A stretch of 64,000 nucleotides of DNA. It comes from Pachyseris speciosa (taxonomy: Eukaryota; Cnidaria; Anthozoa; Scleractinia; Pachyseridae). The notes beneath the pieces were generated by a model. That model worked only from the letters and a program-made list of their open reading frames with translations, was not told the DNA's origin and did no database searches. The position numbers and the translations under genes were made by a program. Location of the stretch: assembly GCA_016490735.1 (NCBI GenBank), contig JAEMWC010000030.1, forward strand, positions 2,102,501 through 2,166,500. The letters are read 5' to 3'. Shown here piece by piece: positions 1 to 12,613 of this stretch (its first letter is position 1; each line of letters opens with the position of its first letter).

Positions 1-1849
1 AATTATGATGTGCGATCGATGAGATCGGGGAGGTAATTCGTCTAGGTGGTATCACGTTTAATACAACTGACAAATTGTAGACGTTCTGTGTGTTCACTTT
101 GTGTATTATTTGGTCAAACACTGTTTGCCTGTTTAGGCACCGAACGTTGTGTTTAGCTATATAGCAAACACGACAAAAACGTTTGATCGTTTAGCAGGGG
201 CCTTATATGTAAAAGTGTTAGAACCGTTACGTTAGTTTGGGCTCTTTGCGACTTGCCGTCATGGCGCTGGTTTGGGAGTTGTAAATGTCTTTTATAACAA
301 AAAACTTTTGTAATAGAAACAGCCAGCCGGATCGAAACTTCCTAAGGCTTTCGAATGTCTTAATGTGTTTGCTTTGGCTTTTACGCTTTCTGGGGCCGGA
401 TTCAAGTTGCTGTCTAAAGTGAAGATTGAACTTGGTTATAGTTTCTCTACACCAGGGCCCCTTTCGAAAGCCGATTAGAGCCAATCTACGATAAAAAGTT
501 AACCGCTCGTTCTCGCTCACTGAGAACGTTTTTTTGAAAGCAAATTCTAAGCTCAAGGTAAAGAAAAGTTGCATTCAAAATTTGAGGGGGAAAAACTTTG
601 TGAAAAATGTTTTTTTAACATTAATTATACTGAAGCCAAAGTTCACACCATCTATGTTCACACTGACCCGGGATCAGCTTAATCGTTTGAATGATGCCAT
701 GTACCTGGCCGCTAGGCCTATATTACGTTAATTTGCTCGCATCGAATTGATCTTCAATAAAGATACAGATGTGGGACATTCTGCATGTAAACGATATAAT
801 ATATCTAATCTGAAAGCACAACCGAGGCCACGTGTTTTACCATTTGTGTTGCTAAATAGGGAACTTATGACTTTGTTCGTGGTCTTGTTAATGATCCTTT
901 CTTTTTTCGAAACCTTCTGTTGTTAATGAAAATTAATCATAGCAATGAATTATTTTGTTGTCAGGAACAGGCTTTGAAACTGGTTACCAGATAAAGAATG
1001 GCTGGCTGATGTGATTTAACCTTACCAAAATATGCCAAATTTCGCTAGCAGTGCGGCTGCTTCATGAAAACTATTTCTAAACAAATGCTTGTTTTGCCAA
1101 GTTATGCCTGAAATGTGCTGGTACGATTATTAAAAGGCCGGGCGTAGAAAAAAAACTAAAAAAACAACAACTGCATGTGCAAAAGATCATTCACCGTTCT
1201 GAGGTGCTTACGTGAAAACGATAGGTACTGCACTAAATTGCTGCTACTGCTGTTCACTGGAAAGCGAACTATTGTAGGTCTTCTATGGGTGTTCTAGTGG
1301 TAACATTCGTAATGCTTTTCCAGGTTTTTGACCCTTTCTACAAAAGTCTATTTCGCGCGCGCGATTTAGAAAATTGTTCCATTCTGTCACTGGTAAACAT
1401 GAATCGCAAACTTTCCGTGTAGTTGTGCCACAACGTTCGGAGTGCATTCAGATAGGAGAACGATACTAAACAAAAGAAACTGTTATACGGTAAGACCTAC
1501 TTGTTTGTGTTATTCTTGGTTGTAACCGTGGTATTTCCAGCATCTAAAAGAGAAGAGATAATTATCAGTTTTCGTAGATATAACTGTTTTGTCTGTAGTC
1601 TCCCTCGGGAGGAGCGTAGCGTGACGACACTAAAAATGGCTGCAAGGGAGACTATTTTGGCTGAAGAGTTACTTTACTTTCGTTAGAATTACGTGTTGTT
1701 AAATGTACTTTTAACGTGTGAGGGTCAAAGTAACTAACGTGTATGTCTGTATCAAAGTGACCAAAGCAATTGTCCCAGCATGAATTGTTAAATTACTAAT
1801 TCATGGGCATTTTACCATTGCAACATAATTAATATACCAATCCCAAAAG
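1..1849. other. AT-rich stretch, no gene recognised
   Basis: Only short ORFs without family resemblance occur here (for example 227-574 minus and 1501-1686 plus). I see no repeat with clear ends and no splice-phased coding chain. Confidence 0.5.
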
Positions 1850-1936
1850 CCTCGCAAGTAGCCGCAAGTTGAACTTGCGAACAGACTTGTGTTGGGTGGC
1901 CGAACGGCCGGACTCGCAGGTTTCCTTGCAAGTCAT
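1850..1936. repeat. Fragment sharing a motif with the 4251-4412 element
   Basis: The string GACTTGTGTTGGGTGGCC followed by an AACGGC motif occurs here and at 4249-4274. Short direct and inverted CGCAAGT/ACTTGCG motifs surround it. It ends against the LINE tail. Confidence 0.4.
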
Positions 1937-4150
1937 CATCATCATCATCATGCTTTATTTAACGTGGATATACACTTAGCCTGAGAGCTAGTTTACAGGT
2001 ATTCTACCTAATAACTAATGAAAACCTAACAACTAAACAACGCTAATAACACAATTCATCAGATAATATTTAACAATCAGATTATGAGCTCGGGATTTCT
2101 ATCACGTGATAGCTTATGAGGGCGCAGCCCGAATCAGCTATCACGCATACAAATCGAGAGCGAATAATCTAATTGTTAAATATTATCTGATGAATTGTGT
2201 TATTAGCGTTGTTTAGTTGTTAGGTTTTCATTAGTTATTAGGTAGTAGCGGTCGCCATTTTGTTGACAATCGCTACTCACTATCTATCACAGAATAGATA
2301 GCGAGTAGCGTAGCCAATAGATAGTGAGTAGCGTAGCCAATAAGAGAACGGCATTCGTGATAGAACGCTAACACAAATTAAATACTGATTAAAACTATTT
2401 AAAACTATTATTACAATATAAACGCCGCAGTCAAAATACTATTAAAATTAATCCAAAGTTACAAATTTACTAATACCTGAAATTTATCGATCTAATTCTG
2501 TTTACTATTTCATTGGTGCCTACTTTTATTCTAATGTCATTTGATAATTCATTCCATTTCTTGGCTGCAAAATATTTCCATGACTTGAGTCCATATTTGG
2601 TAGTGTTAACTTTAGGTAAAAATAAAACATATTCTTGGCGCCTGAGATTGTACTTAAATGAGCGTAAATTAATAAGATTCCTAATTGCCCGTGGTGCTTT
2701 GTTCGATATGCTATTATTTATTGTTAATAACATGTCTTGAATTCTTCGAGATTCCATGGAGGGTAGTCTTATCCTTTCCAAGAGATGTCGATAGGATGCA
2801 TGTTTATCATTATAGACATATCTTAACGCCTTTTCGTTGACTTTTTCGATTTTTGTAGAGTTTCTTTTTCCGCAATGGTGCCAAACTTGGTTGCAGTAAT
2901 AAAAATTTGGTAGTATAAACGAACGATATAACGATTCCTTGGTTTAAGTGGTAAAATGTTTTACAGTCTATTAAGGGCATTTATTTGAGCACTCACTTTC
3001 CGGCAAATACTCGAGACATGATCGTCAAATTTTAGCTTACTGTCGAGTACAACCCCCAAGGGGTTAGTCTTTTCTGTGGTTCTGATATCAATATTGCCTG
3101 ATTTAAGGAGTAGCTCATCTTCTGTTCTACCAAGGACCATAGCCTGGTACTTTTCCGGATTTGGTTTCATGCCATTTTGAATAAACCATGTAGTTGCATA
3201 TTCTCAAGATCATTATTTGGGTTGTCTTCAACAGCACGTACGTTCTTATTGGAACAATGGATATTTGTATCATCCGCATAATTGATAATCCTGCATTGTG
3301 TTATTGCATACGCCAAATCATTTATAAAAAAATTAAACAATGTAGATCCCTAGACAGAGCCTTGAAGGGACTCCTCTTAACACCCCTTCCCACATGGAGA
3401 AGGCGGTACCGAGCTTCACTCTTTGATGGTGAGAAGCGAGATAGCTTCGCATTAAAGATAGCGCATGATCACCTAAGCCATAGAATTTAAGTTTACCACA
3501 TGACTTAAAAGTCATGTGGTAGACAGTCAAAGGCCTTACTTAAATCAATGGCTACTGTGCCGATAATGTTATGATTATCAAGATCTTCCTTCCACTGTTC
3601 AGTGAGTGCAACCATGATATTTTCTGTATCCAAACATAGAATTATGAAGAATCTTCTCTAAATGAACCGTCAGTTGTTGATGAATAAGCTAAGATGTTCA
3701 AAGATCTTGGACATCGCTGGAAGAACTGTGACTGGTCGGAAGTTCTCTTTCTCTAAGTGTGAGTCCTTTTTATGATGTGGTACGATCGCTCCTCGTTTCC
3801 AGGAGTCAGGGACCGCTCTCGAAGTGATGATAGTATTAATTAGATGACTAAGAGGCCGTGTAATTGATGGAATAGACGCCTTGAGTGCGCGTGGTGGTGC
3901 TGGTGGTATGTGATCATGACCAGTTGCTTTGTTTGCTTTCATTCTCTGTAAAGCAGTCTTGACCAACTCATGATTGATTAAATTAAACTCGAACTGTTTA
4001 TCTTGATTCCAGTTTCTTGGAATATTTGACAAGTGCGGTTAATTTTCAAAAGAAGTGTACTGTTGGATGTCCAGGCTTTCCGTCACATTTTTAAAATAAC
4101 TATTCAGAATCTCTGCAACTTGATTCTGATCTTTAATTATTTCATTGTTC
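1937..4150 (-). pseudogene. Decayed LINE (non-LTR retrotransposon)
   Basis: Broken reverse-transcriptase pieces lie in order on the minus strand. At 4032-3670: KANKATGHDHIPP, SWKRGAIVPHHKK and ENFRPVTVLPAMSKIFE. At 3530-3333: LGDHALSLMRSYLASHHQRV and LRGVPS. At 3170-2961: MKPNPEKYQAMVLG and LGVVLDSKLKFDDHVS. At 2781-2470: the C-terminal WNELSNDIR region. A short (ATG)n tail next to AATAAAG at about 1937-1960 marks the 3' end. Frameshifts and stops make it inactive. The 2004-2245 hairpin lies between tail and coding part. Confidence 0.75.
2004..2245. repeat. Long inverted repeat, 82-bp arms
   Basis: Arm 2004-2085 is the reverse complement of 2164-2245 with a single difference seen, around a 78-bp loop. 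The loop contains the small palindrome CTATCACGTGATAG. Just outside, 2260-2340 holds repeated GATAGTGAGTAGCGTAGCC units. Confidence 0.85.
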
Positions 4151-4250
4151 TCTTGTTCTCTCAAGTCGAGGAAAAAACCATTTCAAGGCTACATATCCTG
4201 TAATTCATTGGCTAATAGGTTACTATAACAACGAATAGTCGTTCCGTTGA

Positions 4251-4412
4251 CTTGTGTTGGGTGGCCAAACGGCTGCGAGCAAATTTTATCTCGACCAAAG
4301 TCATCGCAAGTCAACGCAAGTGCACGCAAGCCATGGCCAAACGGAGTCGCAAGTAGACGTAAGTTTCAAATTGCGTCTTCTTGCGAGTCCGTTTGGCCAA
4401 GGCTTAACTTTC
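4251..4412. mobile_element. Small foldback (MITE-like) element
   Basis: Ends match in inverted orientation (GGTGGCCAAACGG and CCGTTTGGCCAAGG). Internally it repeats CGCAAGT-type words in both orientations. There is no coding capacity. Confidence 0.5.
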
Positions 4413-4472
4413 GTGAAGCGTTGTTGCTTAAAAACCTTTGAAGAATCAGTGTGATGAGTGATTACAATTCCC

Positions 4473-4497
4473 ATCCCCCCCCCCCCCCCCCCCCCAC
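4473..4497. repeat. Poly-C tract
   Basis: The tract is a run of more than 20 cytosines. It creates a spurious poly-Gly ORF on the minus strand. Confidence 0.9.
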
Positions 4498-4989
4498 CCA
4501 TCTGTTTCTCTACACTAAATTGACTAATCTAAATGGAATCTGACAACCGGCTCATCGTTCGGCTCTATAGAAATGATCACTTGACCTTTTTATTACCAAA
4601 CAATACTAAGAATGACTTCTGTTTTAGTTCGATGAATTTTGTGTCCTTGTTGCCGACCTATTAATGAGGTTACTACTGTTTATCAAGTGATTTCTTGTGG
4701 AATGAGGAAATTGATATTATAATTTAATTAATTCTTTATTTTTAGCTTTTGTTGGTCGCAGGAGAGTGTTTATGAAATAAGACTAAATATAGTGTGTATT
4801 CATGCAAATTCAACTACAGATTGCATTCATATGCATGTTCGACATACTGCATGAATATTCAAAACCGAAGTTTGACTTCCGACGGCGGAACCTTGCCAAG
4901 TTTTGATTTGCTGTATTTTCTCGTAATTAATCGTTAATGTCGTGAACATTTTATATCCATTGATCTAATTTGATTAAATATGTGACTGA

Positions 4990-5320
4990 TCAAGCAGTCC
5001 GGAACAGTACTTTAGCAGTAGTGAAAATAAAGCCTGAAAAAAAATCAGACTTGTACGGGATTTGAACCCACGACCTCTGCGATACCGGTGCAGCGCTGTA
5101 CCGACTGAGCTAACAAGCCATCTGGGAGCTGGTCGTTTTGTTGGTTCGTAATATACAAAAAATAAGCGTGGGTTCGAATCCCGTACAAGCCTGAATTTTT
5201 TTCAGGCTTTATTTTCACTACTGCTTAAGTAGTGTTCATAACTGCGATGATCATTCACATATTTAATCATTAATCCGCAGTTCAAATATATGATTTTCAT
5301 ATATTCATTCTCATAGATCT
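4990..5320. repeat. Two head-to-head tRNA-derived SINE copies
   Basis: On the minus strand 5119-5048 is a tRNA-like head (GGCTTGT acceptor, A box, B box GTGGGTTCAAATCCC). A truncated sense head (CGTGGGTTCGAATCCCG) lies at 5168-5190. Both lead into the same tail containing CAGGCTTTATTTTCACTACTG. The tails point outward, so the locus is a large inverted repeat. The same family recurs at 17700-17874, 24655-24830, 55985-56100 and, divergent, 57880-57995. Confidence 0.75.
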
Positions 5321-7956
5321 GATTTGAGTTGGACAAGTTGTTTACCATCCTCATAATTTGAGAATATTCGTGGAACGGCTGTGGGAAACTATCACGGTCT
5401 GACTAGCTGATCTGGTTTGGTTTCTCAGCCTTTTCTGCACTACTTCCGCAATCCAGACGCCGTGCCTAACAGGAGAGCTAAACACTATTCAGTGGCATGT
5501 TTAAGAAACGATGTCGGCTTTATTACGATATTGACAAGTTTTTGTTGCCTTTTCCAATATCGTAGCTGCTTTAAATTCCTACCCATATTAATATATTTGT
5601 GTCTCTGAAATCAAGAGCACAGTTACGAAAGCTCCAGAGACATTTAGTATCAAAAACCAAAGTCCATCATAAAACGACTGTTCAAAAGCAATTTGATAAG
5701 GAGGTTGAATAGCTTCTCCACCCGGAAACGAATCCCTTGGTGCCCTTGTAATTGGGGTTGCCTGGCAACCCATCCATGGTAAGTGGTAAGGTTCCCTGCA
5801 AATTTGTCGTACATCCTGAAGTTTGATAATTCTACTTTCTCCAAGAAAGTGAAAGAATGGCAGATGCTCTATTTCCGAGCACTTCTATTTTGGGTTACTA
5901 CTCTCCTGAAACGTAACTATAACGGACGTCACGTAAAAAAATGAAGTAAATAAAGAACCACACCATGACACTAGCGCAGGACCTCATGTGATGTATTACA
6001 AGTAATATTTTCATATATGTGTGCACTGCAAATTCTCTCTTCTGGACAATGATTTTTCAGATCTATAAAAAGCCGGTCGACCGGATGCCCTTACTCTGGA
6101 AGAAGACGAGCGATCGAACTGTTTTTATAATTTCGAAAATGGACGCAGTCTCTAGAATCCTTTTCCACATGCAAATTCTCGCTTCTTGTAAAACGCAGTA
6201 TAACTGTATTTGTTTCATATCAATCTGCTTGTAAAAGGGGACTTAGTGGTTTTGTATTCTTTGCAAAGACACTGTAGTGAATTAAGTCATTCCAAGAAGG
6301 ACAGTTTACTCAGTTGGGATTAGAAAGTATAGTTGGGAGCAAAATTAATATTGATATACTAGTAAAGCTTCGTTAGAGCGCAGAGTACAGTGAAGTGAGA
6401 GCAACAATTCTTACATGAACGTGAAGTAAGTTGACACCGCAGCTAGTTACCTTTGATCTATCGCGGCTGCAAACACCGGAGTTAATCAATACATTTCCTC
6501 CGTTAAACCTTAACATGGACTGTATGTAACGTTTTACCTGATATGGCGACAAATGAACTGATTACCAGTGAAAAGATTAAAAAGTCTGAAACCATGCCGT
6601 CTGAATCCACTAGCTTTGTAGCAAACGGGCGTTACACAAACTCGAAATCCAGCAGGTCCTACCCACATAGGGATGAATGGCGTTATTGCTGTTGATATCT
6701 AATACGCTGGTGATTTGTTTTGCGAGCCAGCCTGGGAGCGACATTTGATAAATGACTGACTCGAAATTTATAATTGGAATAGCCAATAATACCGTGGTAT
6801 TTCACTTTTTATGACCTTTGTACATATCGAATGGATAGCTTAATTAAGACTTCCTGTTATTATTTTTTTAAAACAAACAAAATTCGCACACAAAAAAGAA
6901 CGAGCTAAAGAAATCTTGTAACTGGGTTTTCACATGTGCATGGCAGACAATGACGATTTTAGCGATTTGGGAATTTTTTCCATTACTGAAACTTGGAATT
7001 TGTCGGAGCGGCAAAACTGGTACAATATAGATGTAGTATTGTTATTAACTAGCCTACAAATTGCAAGCTATGTCACCAATGTTTCATATTACTATGAAAA
7101 GCTGAAAGGCATCAATTGTAACCAAGCCGAACAAAAGATATTGCTTCAGTTGTTTCCAACATACTATAAATATATCTCTTTGGCTTCGGATATCATGGCG
7201 ATTTCAATAGATTGGAAGTTGAAAATACTGGTCCAACTTTTTCAAGTTCTTCTCTTGTGTTGTCGAATAATAATAGCCGAATAGAGCTCATCGGTTTGAT
7301 CCCGTTCGACACAATAGCTTGATATCCTTCTTTTGGTATTCTTGGAGCAGGTAGCAGGTACGGACGAAACTTTCTTTTTCAAAGAAACAAACTGAAGAAA
7401 TTACTACGAGACAAAGCCAGGTCCAGATTGTAATGTATATATAGATATCAATTATCAATGTAAATAGAAGTCAATTTGATGGAGAGTGGTCTTTCTTATG
7501 ATGTGAGATGTTCCTAGTAGCGTGATCTTCGAGGCCTCTGATCTTCTGTAGTTCAGTAATTTTTTGTTACCCGGGATTTGTTTGATGTATTTTTCCAAGC
7601 CCTTTTTTTATTAGTCCCAGTGCTCCAATCACCACTGGAATCCGGCGTCGAGGTCTTCATTCCCCACATTCAAACGATCTCAATTTCGTGGTCTAAGGCG
7701 GGAGTTAAGAAAAAGAAAAGTAGTCGAGAGTACTCATTTTTAAATGATCCAAAAACGTAAAATCACTATGACGTCTAATTATTTTCATTGGGCTTGGTAT
7801 TCCTTGGTCGTCCTGTTACCACGTATCACTGGACCATAAGGGTGTTCGGCAGGGGCACCCAACGACAAGTTTCGGTAGATATCTTTTCGGTGGAGGGTAA
7901 TTAATTCCCCTTGGGTTTTCGGCGTCGATTAAAGAGTGCACTCGGAACTTCGTAAC
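5321..7956. other. No gene recognised
   Basis: ORFs such as 6934-7284 plus (116 codons) have neither family resemblance nor splice-phased neighbours. No repeat with defined ends was seen. Confidence 0.45.
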
Positions 7957-8226
7957 TAAAACGTGGCATAAAAGATTCGCAATTGAGCAATCATAGCCCC
8001 TACGTTTTTCGGAAAGGTCGTAATTGCTGTTTTTGGCAGACAAAAACGTCAGCTACCATTTTCGGAAAGAAAATAGTTCCTTAGAAAGCTCTAAAACGCG
8101 GCATAAAAGATTCGCAATTGAGCAATCATAGCCCCTACGTTTTTCGGAAAGGTCGTAATTGCTGTTTTTGGCAGACAAAAACGTCAGCTACCATTTTCGG
8201 AAAGAAAATAGTTCCTTAGAAAGCTC
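7957..8226. repeat. 135-bp tandem duplication
   Basis: Two adjacent units start at 7957 and 8092 (offset 135 bp). They begin TAAAACG(T/C)GGCATAAAAG, or ACTAAAACG, and end AGAAAGCTC-like, almost identical throughout. Confidence 0.8.
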
Positions 8227-8872
8227 GAGGAAAGTTCATTTCAGCTTGCATTTTCTCAAAGGACGATTTTGTTCCCTAACATTTTCGGGTAATTAAAATT
8301 TCAGCTAGGGAATCCGGACAGATAAAATTATTCTAGCTAATGAAAACATCACTTTTAACAGACTTCAAACACCATAAGGTACTTAAAAATGCCTTTCTAC
8401 AGCTTTTGGTTGATTTGGCTCGTTGGGTGCCCCTGTGTTCGGCTCCAGGAATACGAACCTGAGTTGGTTTCCAAGCCATCAAAGGTGCAGGAAGGTCTGT
8501 CCTCACCACTTAGCGTTGGATATTTTGTTCGCCAGATGATAAGGAGGCAGACGTTCGGATGTTCATTGTGGAAGTCGTTAGTTTTTATTTGTGACATTCT
8601 TAACCACGCTGTCGAGCAGGTTTTACGTAGCTGTTTCTTGCCTTATCTCTTAGTCTGCGATTGTGAGCTTGCCACTATCAGACGGGCTGATTTCCTGCAA
8701 AGGTAATGCAAACTTTCCCAAGTTATGATTCAGTTGATTGATGTCCCTTACGACCGCATTATACGTAGAATCTTTCACGTACTCAAAAGGGTCACTATTA
8801 ACACTGATCGGTGTACTTGGTACGCATCACTCAAATCTGGGAAAATCAAAAAATCAAATCTTTAAGGGGGTG
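8227..8872. other. No gene recognised
   Basis: The plus-strand ORF at 8389-8706 has no recognisable domain. No defined repeat was seen. Confidence 0.4.
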
Positions 8873-9188
8873 ACACACTAGGCGATTTTGTACGCCGACC
8901 GCCGGCGATCGGCGAAAATCGTCTAGTGTGCCCGGTGCAGCGATTGCGATTTTCGCCCGTTCTCGTGATTTTATACGCTCATCGCTGCGAATCGTCCACC
9001 AGTCATATTGGGTGGTTTTATCACATGACTTCTCAAAATTGCCAACAATAACGACGCGTTGTTGCAAATCAACCTCATTCCCAGGGTTCTTCCCGAAAAA
9101 AATCGCGTAGTGTGCCCTCATCAATCGCCAGCGAAATTCGCTGGCGATCAAATTCGCCGCGTTTGGCGTATTAAATCGTCTAGTGTGT
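8873..9188. mobile_element. MITE-like element with ACACACTAG inverted ends
   Basis: Left end ACACACTAGGCGATTT and right end, read inward, ACACACTAGACGATTT differ at one position. Internal CGCCGGCGATCGGCG and CGCCAGCG...CGCTGGCG palindromes are present. It is about 316 bp and non-coding. Confidence 0.7.
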
Positions 9189-9925
9189 CTTAGGCTTTAG
9201 ACTGAAGTAATCCATGATCGGGGACACATCACGTTTCTCCCATCTCGTGACTCTAATAAAATGGACACCCAATGCAAAATAATGGCGCTCCTTTAGGCAA
9301 ATCGGATGCTACAATGTCGAGCTTATTCAACAGCATTGCCAGTCGGTATTCTGAAGACCTATAAACAATATGCTGTTGGCAGATTGATACACTTCCTTCG
9401 AATCATACCTAAGCCACTTCTTTTCCTTTGCCCCAGTACCTTGAATTCTGAAACCATATGGCGGATCATTTTGGTCACTTTTCTCGGATATTCTAGCACA
9501 CTTCGCAGACACATCTTGCTTAATAATTATCTGTTTTGCACCTTTTTGTCTCCATGTTTGGTCGTGCACTGCCACTTTAATTTTCATTCAGTCCTCATCC
9601 TCATTAGGCAGTCAATGGTCACACGTGCACATAGAGGTGAGTGATGAGCGGTTCATCCAGAAAAAAGGTTCACTTATAACTGTTCATGAAAAGAGTGCCT
9701 CGAGAATGTACCCGAGATTGTACCCAAAGCCCCAACGTTATTTCAAAACTTTGTCCGGTCAACATAGAGGATGTGAAGGAATTCTGCACCAACGTATTCT
9801 AGTGTTTTACGTACACTACCCATTATATAAGCCACACACGAGCCACAATCGATTCGCGTTGACTATATAAGGGTAACTCTCGAAAGGCCAGTTACTAAAT
9901 CTCTGCGGTGGCAAATGTAGCGACC

Positions 9926-10337
9926 ATGGGCCATGTTCTAAACAAGCAAGGGCCTGGGAACGAATCCAAACTTCATTGAAAATCAATGAAATTGAACTAA
10001 ATCGATTCTCACATGAAAGGGTATCTCAAAATAAGCAGTTTCAGCAAGTTTAAGTATGTTTGGTTGAAAAGCCGCCAGATAACAAACATTTAAAACTTAA
10101 AAAAATCCCATACAAATTTCTTTATTTCGGAAAGTGTGTCCCTCCAAACCATACAAAGTCTCTAATTTTCACAATTTTCAAACGCATTTTTTTCAGCTCC
10201 AAGTCAACTGAACAGCGTCAAAGTTGGTTAGGTCACCATTTTTGAGATGTTCTTTCATGCAGTGGAAACAACTTTTTCTAATCGATAAATTTTAAAACCT
10301 CGTTCCCAGGCCCTTACTCGTTTAGAACATGGCCCAT
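9926..10337. mobile_element. MITE-like element with long inverted ends
   Basis: Left GGGCCATGTTCTAAAC...GGGCCTGGGAACGA and right TCGTTCCCAGGCCC...GTTTAGAACATGGCCC form inverted ends of about 37 bp. The interior is AT-rich with no coding sequence. Confidence 0.75.
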
Positions 10338-10779
10338 TCATCAACTCAGTTGATAGAAGTCACTTTCCCACTTATTTGGCATCACAGTTACTTTAAGAAC
10401 AATTTTCGTTATAAAGGCGCTGCAGTCCAAAAGCTTCAATCAATATCCATCTATAGTCAATACAGTGATATACAGACCGCAGTCATGAACTGGAATCGGA
10501 CCCACGAAGGTGACGTCATGGGTTCGATTCCCACTCAAACTACAAAAGGATTTTTCATGCTTGCTCTTTCGCATCAACAGCAAGTTGCGAACCTAATTGG
10601 AATGATCGTCCTTTACCTCCTTTTTTTTTATCCCACGGTTTTATATAGATGTTTTCGTACATTCACACTAACTTCATTCTACACCGGCTTACCACAACCT
10701 GAAAATGACCAGCTACCTCGGTTATGCGGGTCATAGGTTCAATTTCCGTTCGTAACCTTCCTCTTCCTATGATGCTGAC

Positions 10780-11118
10780 GCTGGGCACTTGTTACAACGA
10801 CTTGGATGGAAAGACCTGAATGCCCAGCGTCAAATTCAAGTAGCTTTAATGGTGTTCAAAGCTCTTAACGATCTGGCTCCTGACTATCTATCTTCTATGT
10901 TCACTGAGCGGAGTACCTCAGGATATGTCTTAAGGGACTCTACAAACAAATTAAATGTCCCCTTACCCAAAACCAACCACCTAAAAAGGAGTTTTAGCTA
11001 TAGAAGTACAACTCTCTGGAACAGTCTACCTTGCATTCTAAGACAAGTGAAATGTCTCGATCTTTTTAAGCAATCGTTAAATCTTCATTTTATTAAGTTT
11101 TATACACGGCATTCATAG
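10780..11118 (+). pseudogene. LINE reverse-transcriptase C-terminal fragment
   Basis: The reading frame LQRLGWKDLNAQRQIQVALM...FKALNDLAPDYLSSMF...STTLWNSLPCILRQ is the typical C-terminal region of CR1/Jockey-like LINE proteins. The 5' part is missing. Confidence 0.7.
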
Positions 11119-11190
11119 AAAACAGGTCTAGTTTAGAATAGTATTTTTTTATACGGTAGAAACTTTTTAGGTGTATATTTATCGTTATTA

Positions 11191-12613
11191 CTCGGGCTGC
11201 GCGCGTCTCGCGCGTCGCCCGGATCTAAGATTACCGACGGTTATTCTTTTTCGTCGTCGAGTATCATCCACAAAGTGCACTTCCGGCGTTTCTGCGCAAG
11301 CGCTAACTATTTTTAACAGAGTGATGCCTGTTGTCACGTATCGGAAAATGTCGATTCACCTTGTGTCTTTTGAAGTCTGAACAAACAATATGTTAAGAGA
11401 AGTGTCTATGCGAATGATTGCAAGTTCAACGGCGAGAAGAAAGCTTTTAACATGAGTACACTTAACTCCAGATGGACTGCCGTGTTTCCTCGTGTCTGCT
11501 TCAGTAGACTGCGAGTAGTCTCTAATTTTGGCGATGGATTGTGGGGCGGGCGAAAGACACGTGCGCGCGCGAAGTTGCGAGGAGACGCGACGCGAGGGGA
11601 GCGCCAAAAATTAGAGACTACAGACAAAGGGAGTTTGACCTTTCACGGCCGAGTGATTCGGAAGTATAAATCTCATACCAACAGCAAGAATGATACTTGT
11701 TGTCACGTATCGGAAAACGTCGATTCACCTTGTGTCTTTGAAGTCTGAACAACTAATATGTTAAGACAAGTGTCTATACGAATGTTTGCAAGTTCAACGG
11801 CGAGAAGAAAGCTTTTAACATGACCAAAATTTAACTCCAGATGGACTGCCGTGTTCCCCGTATCCGCTCCATTGAGATGTACATTTTGTTGAATAACTCA
11901 AGTACGGGATATCACACACCCCTGAGATTTTGTTTGACAGGTAGTTAATTTACTATTTTCCCAAAATATCTCAATTTCTGGACTTTAATTTTTGAATGAT
12001 AAGCGATTAGTTTTTACAAATGTACTAGCGTCCCTTGAAACTGTCCAGAAACGTTCCTTTCTTGTGTTTCAAATGACCCTGGATTGACGTATTTGTAAAC
12101 AGTTTCACTCTGCTAATTAATTTTCTACTCACATTTCACCGAGACTCCATTCACATTTATGCGAAAAAATCCTACATCGTTCGATAAGCGTTTCCTTTCT
12201 CAAACAATTATCCATCGAAGCGAAAACAAGTGTGCTTAGTTTTGTTTTGGAATCAATACACTATTTTTATCACCTTGCATAATGATAAACCTCTGTGGCC
12301 TAAAGGTCATTGTTCCTGCCTGTGACGCAGCTAACCCGGGTTCGATGTCCTTTAGTGGTATATATCACGGGCTTTATTTTTTCTGTTTCTCTTTTTCTTG
12401 TTCTTTTAGAAATATTTTTTACAAGTGTTATAATTATTGTTCTCAATGGTTGAGCTGTATTTTAGAGGAATATATGTTGATAGGGGTCTGAAGAAATAGA
12501 CTCCAACACAAGCTAAACACAATGCGCCCGATGTAAGAAAGACAGACTTCCAGTTAGGGATACAATACTGTTTTTTGCAAGCCCGAGTTTAGGCTAATTG
12601 TAGCCTCTTGTTA
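11191..12613. mobile_element. Dispersed 1.4-kb repeat, copy 1
   Basis: Collinear with 42974-44670. Both copies start with (C/T)CGGGCTGCGCGCGTCTCGCG and end near GCAAGCCCG(A/G)G, so the outer bases form a short inverted repeat. Inside, a unit of about 125 bp containing CGATTCACCTTGTGTCTTT is present twice (11332-11455 and 11698-11822). A tRNA-like segment (CCCGGGTTCGATGTC) lies near 12277-12350. There is no coding sequence, and copy-specific insertions occur at about 11870-12085. Confidence 0.65.

Noticed and set aside
4301..4501. Poly-Gly ORF
   Set aside because: Produced by the poly-C tract.
6934..7284. 116-codon ORF as a gene
   Set aside because: No recognised domain, no splice-phased partner, composition like surrounding non-coding DNA.
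8389..8706. 105-codon ORF as a gene
   Set aside because: No family resemblance and no supporting signals.
10440..10560. tRNA-like B box (GGGTTCGATTCCC) as a tRNA gene
   Set aside because: No matching acceptor or A box at the correct spacing; probably an old SINE trace.
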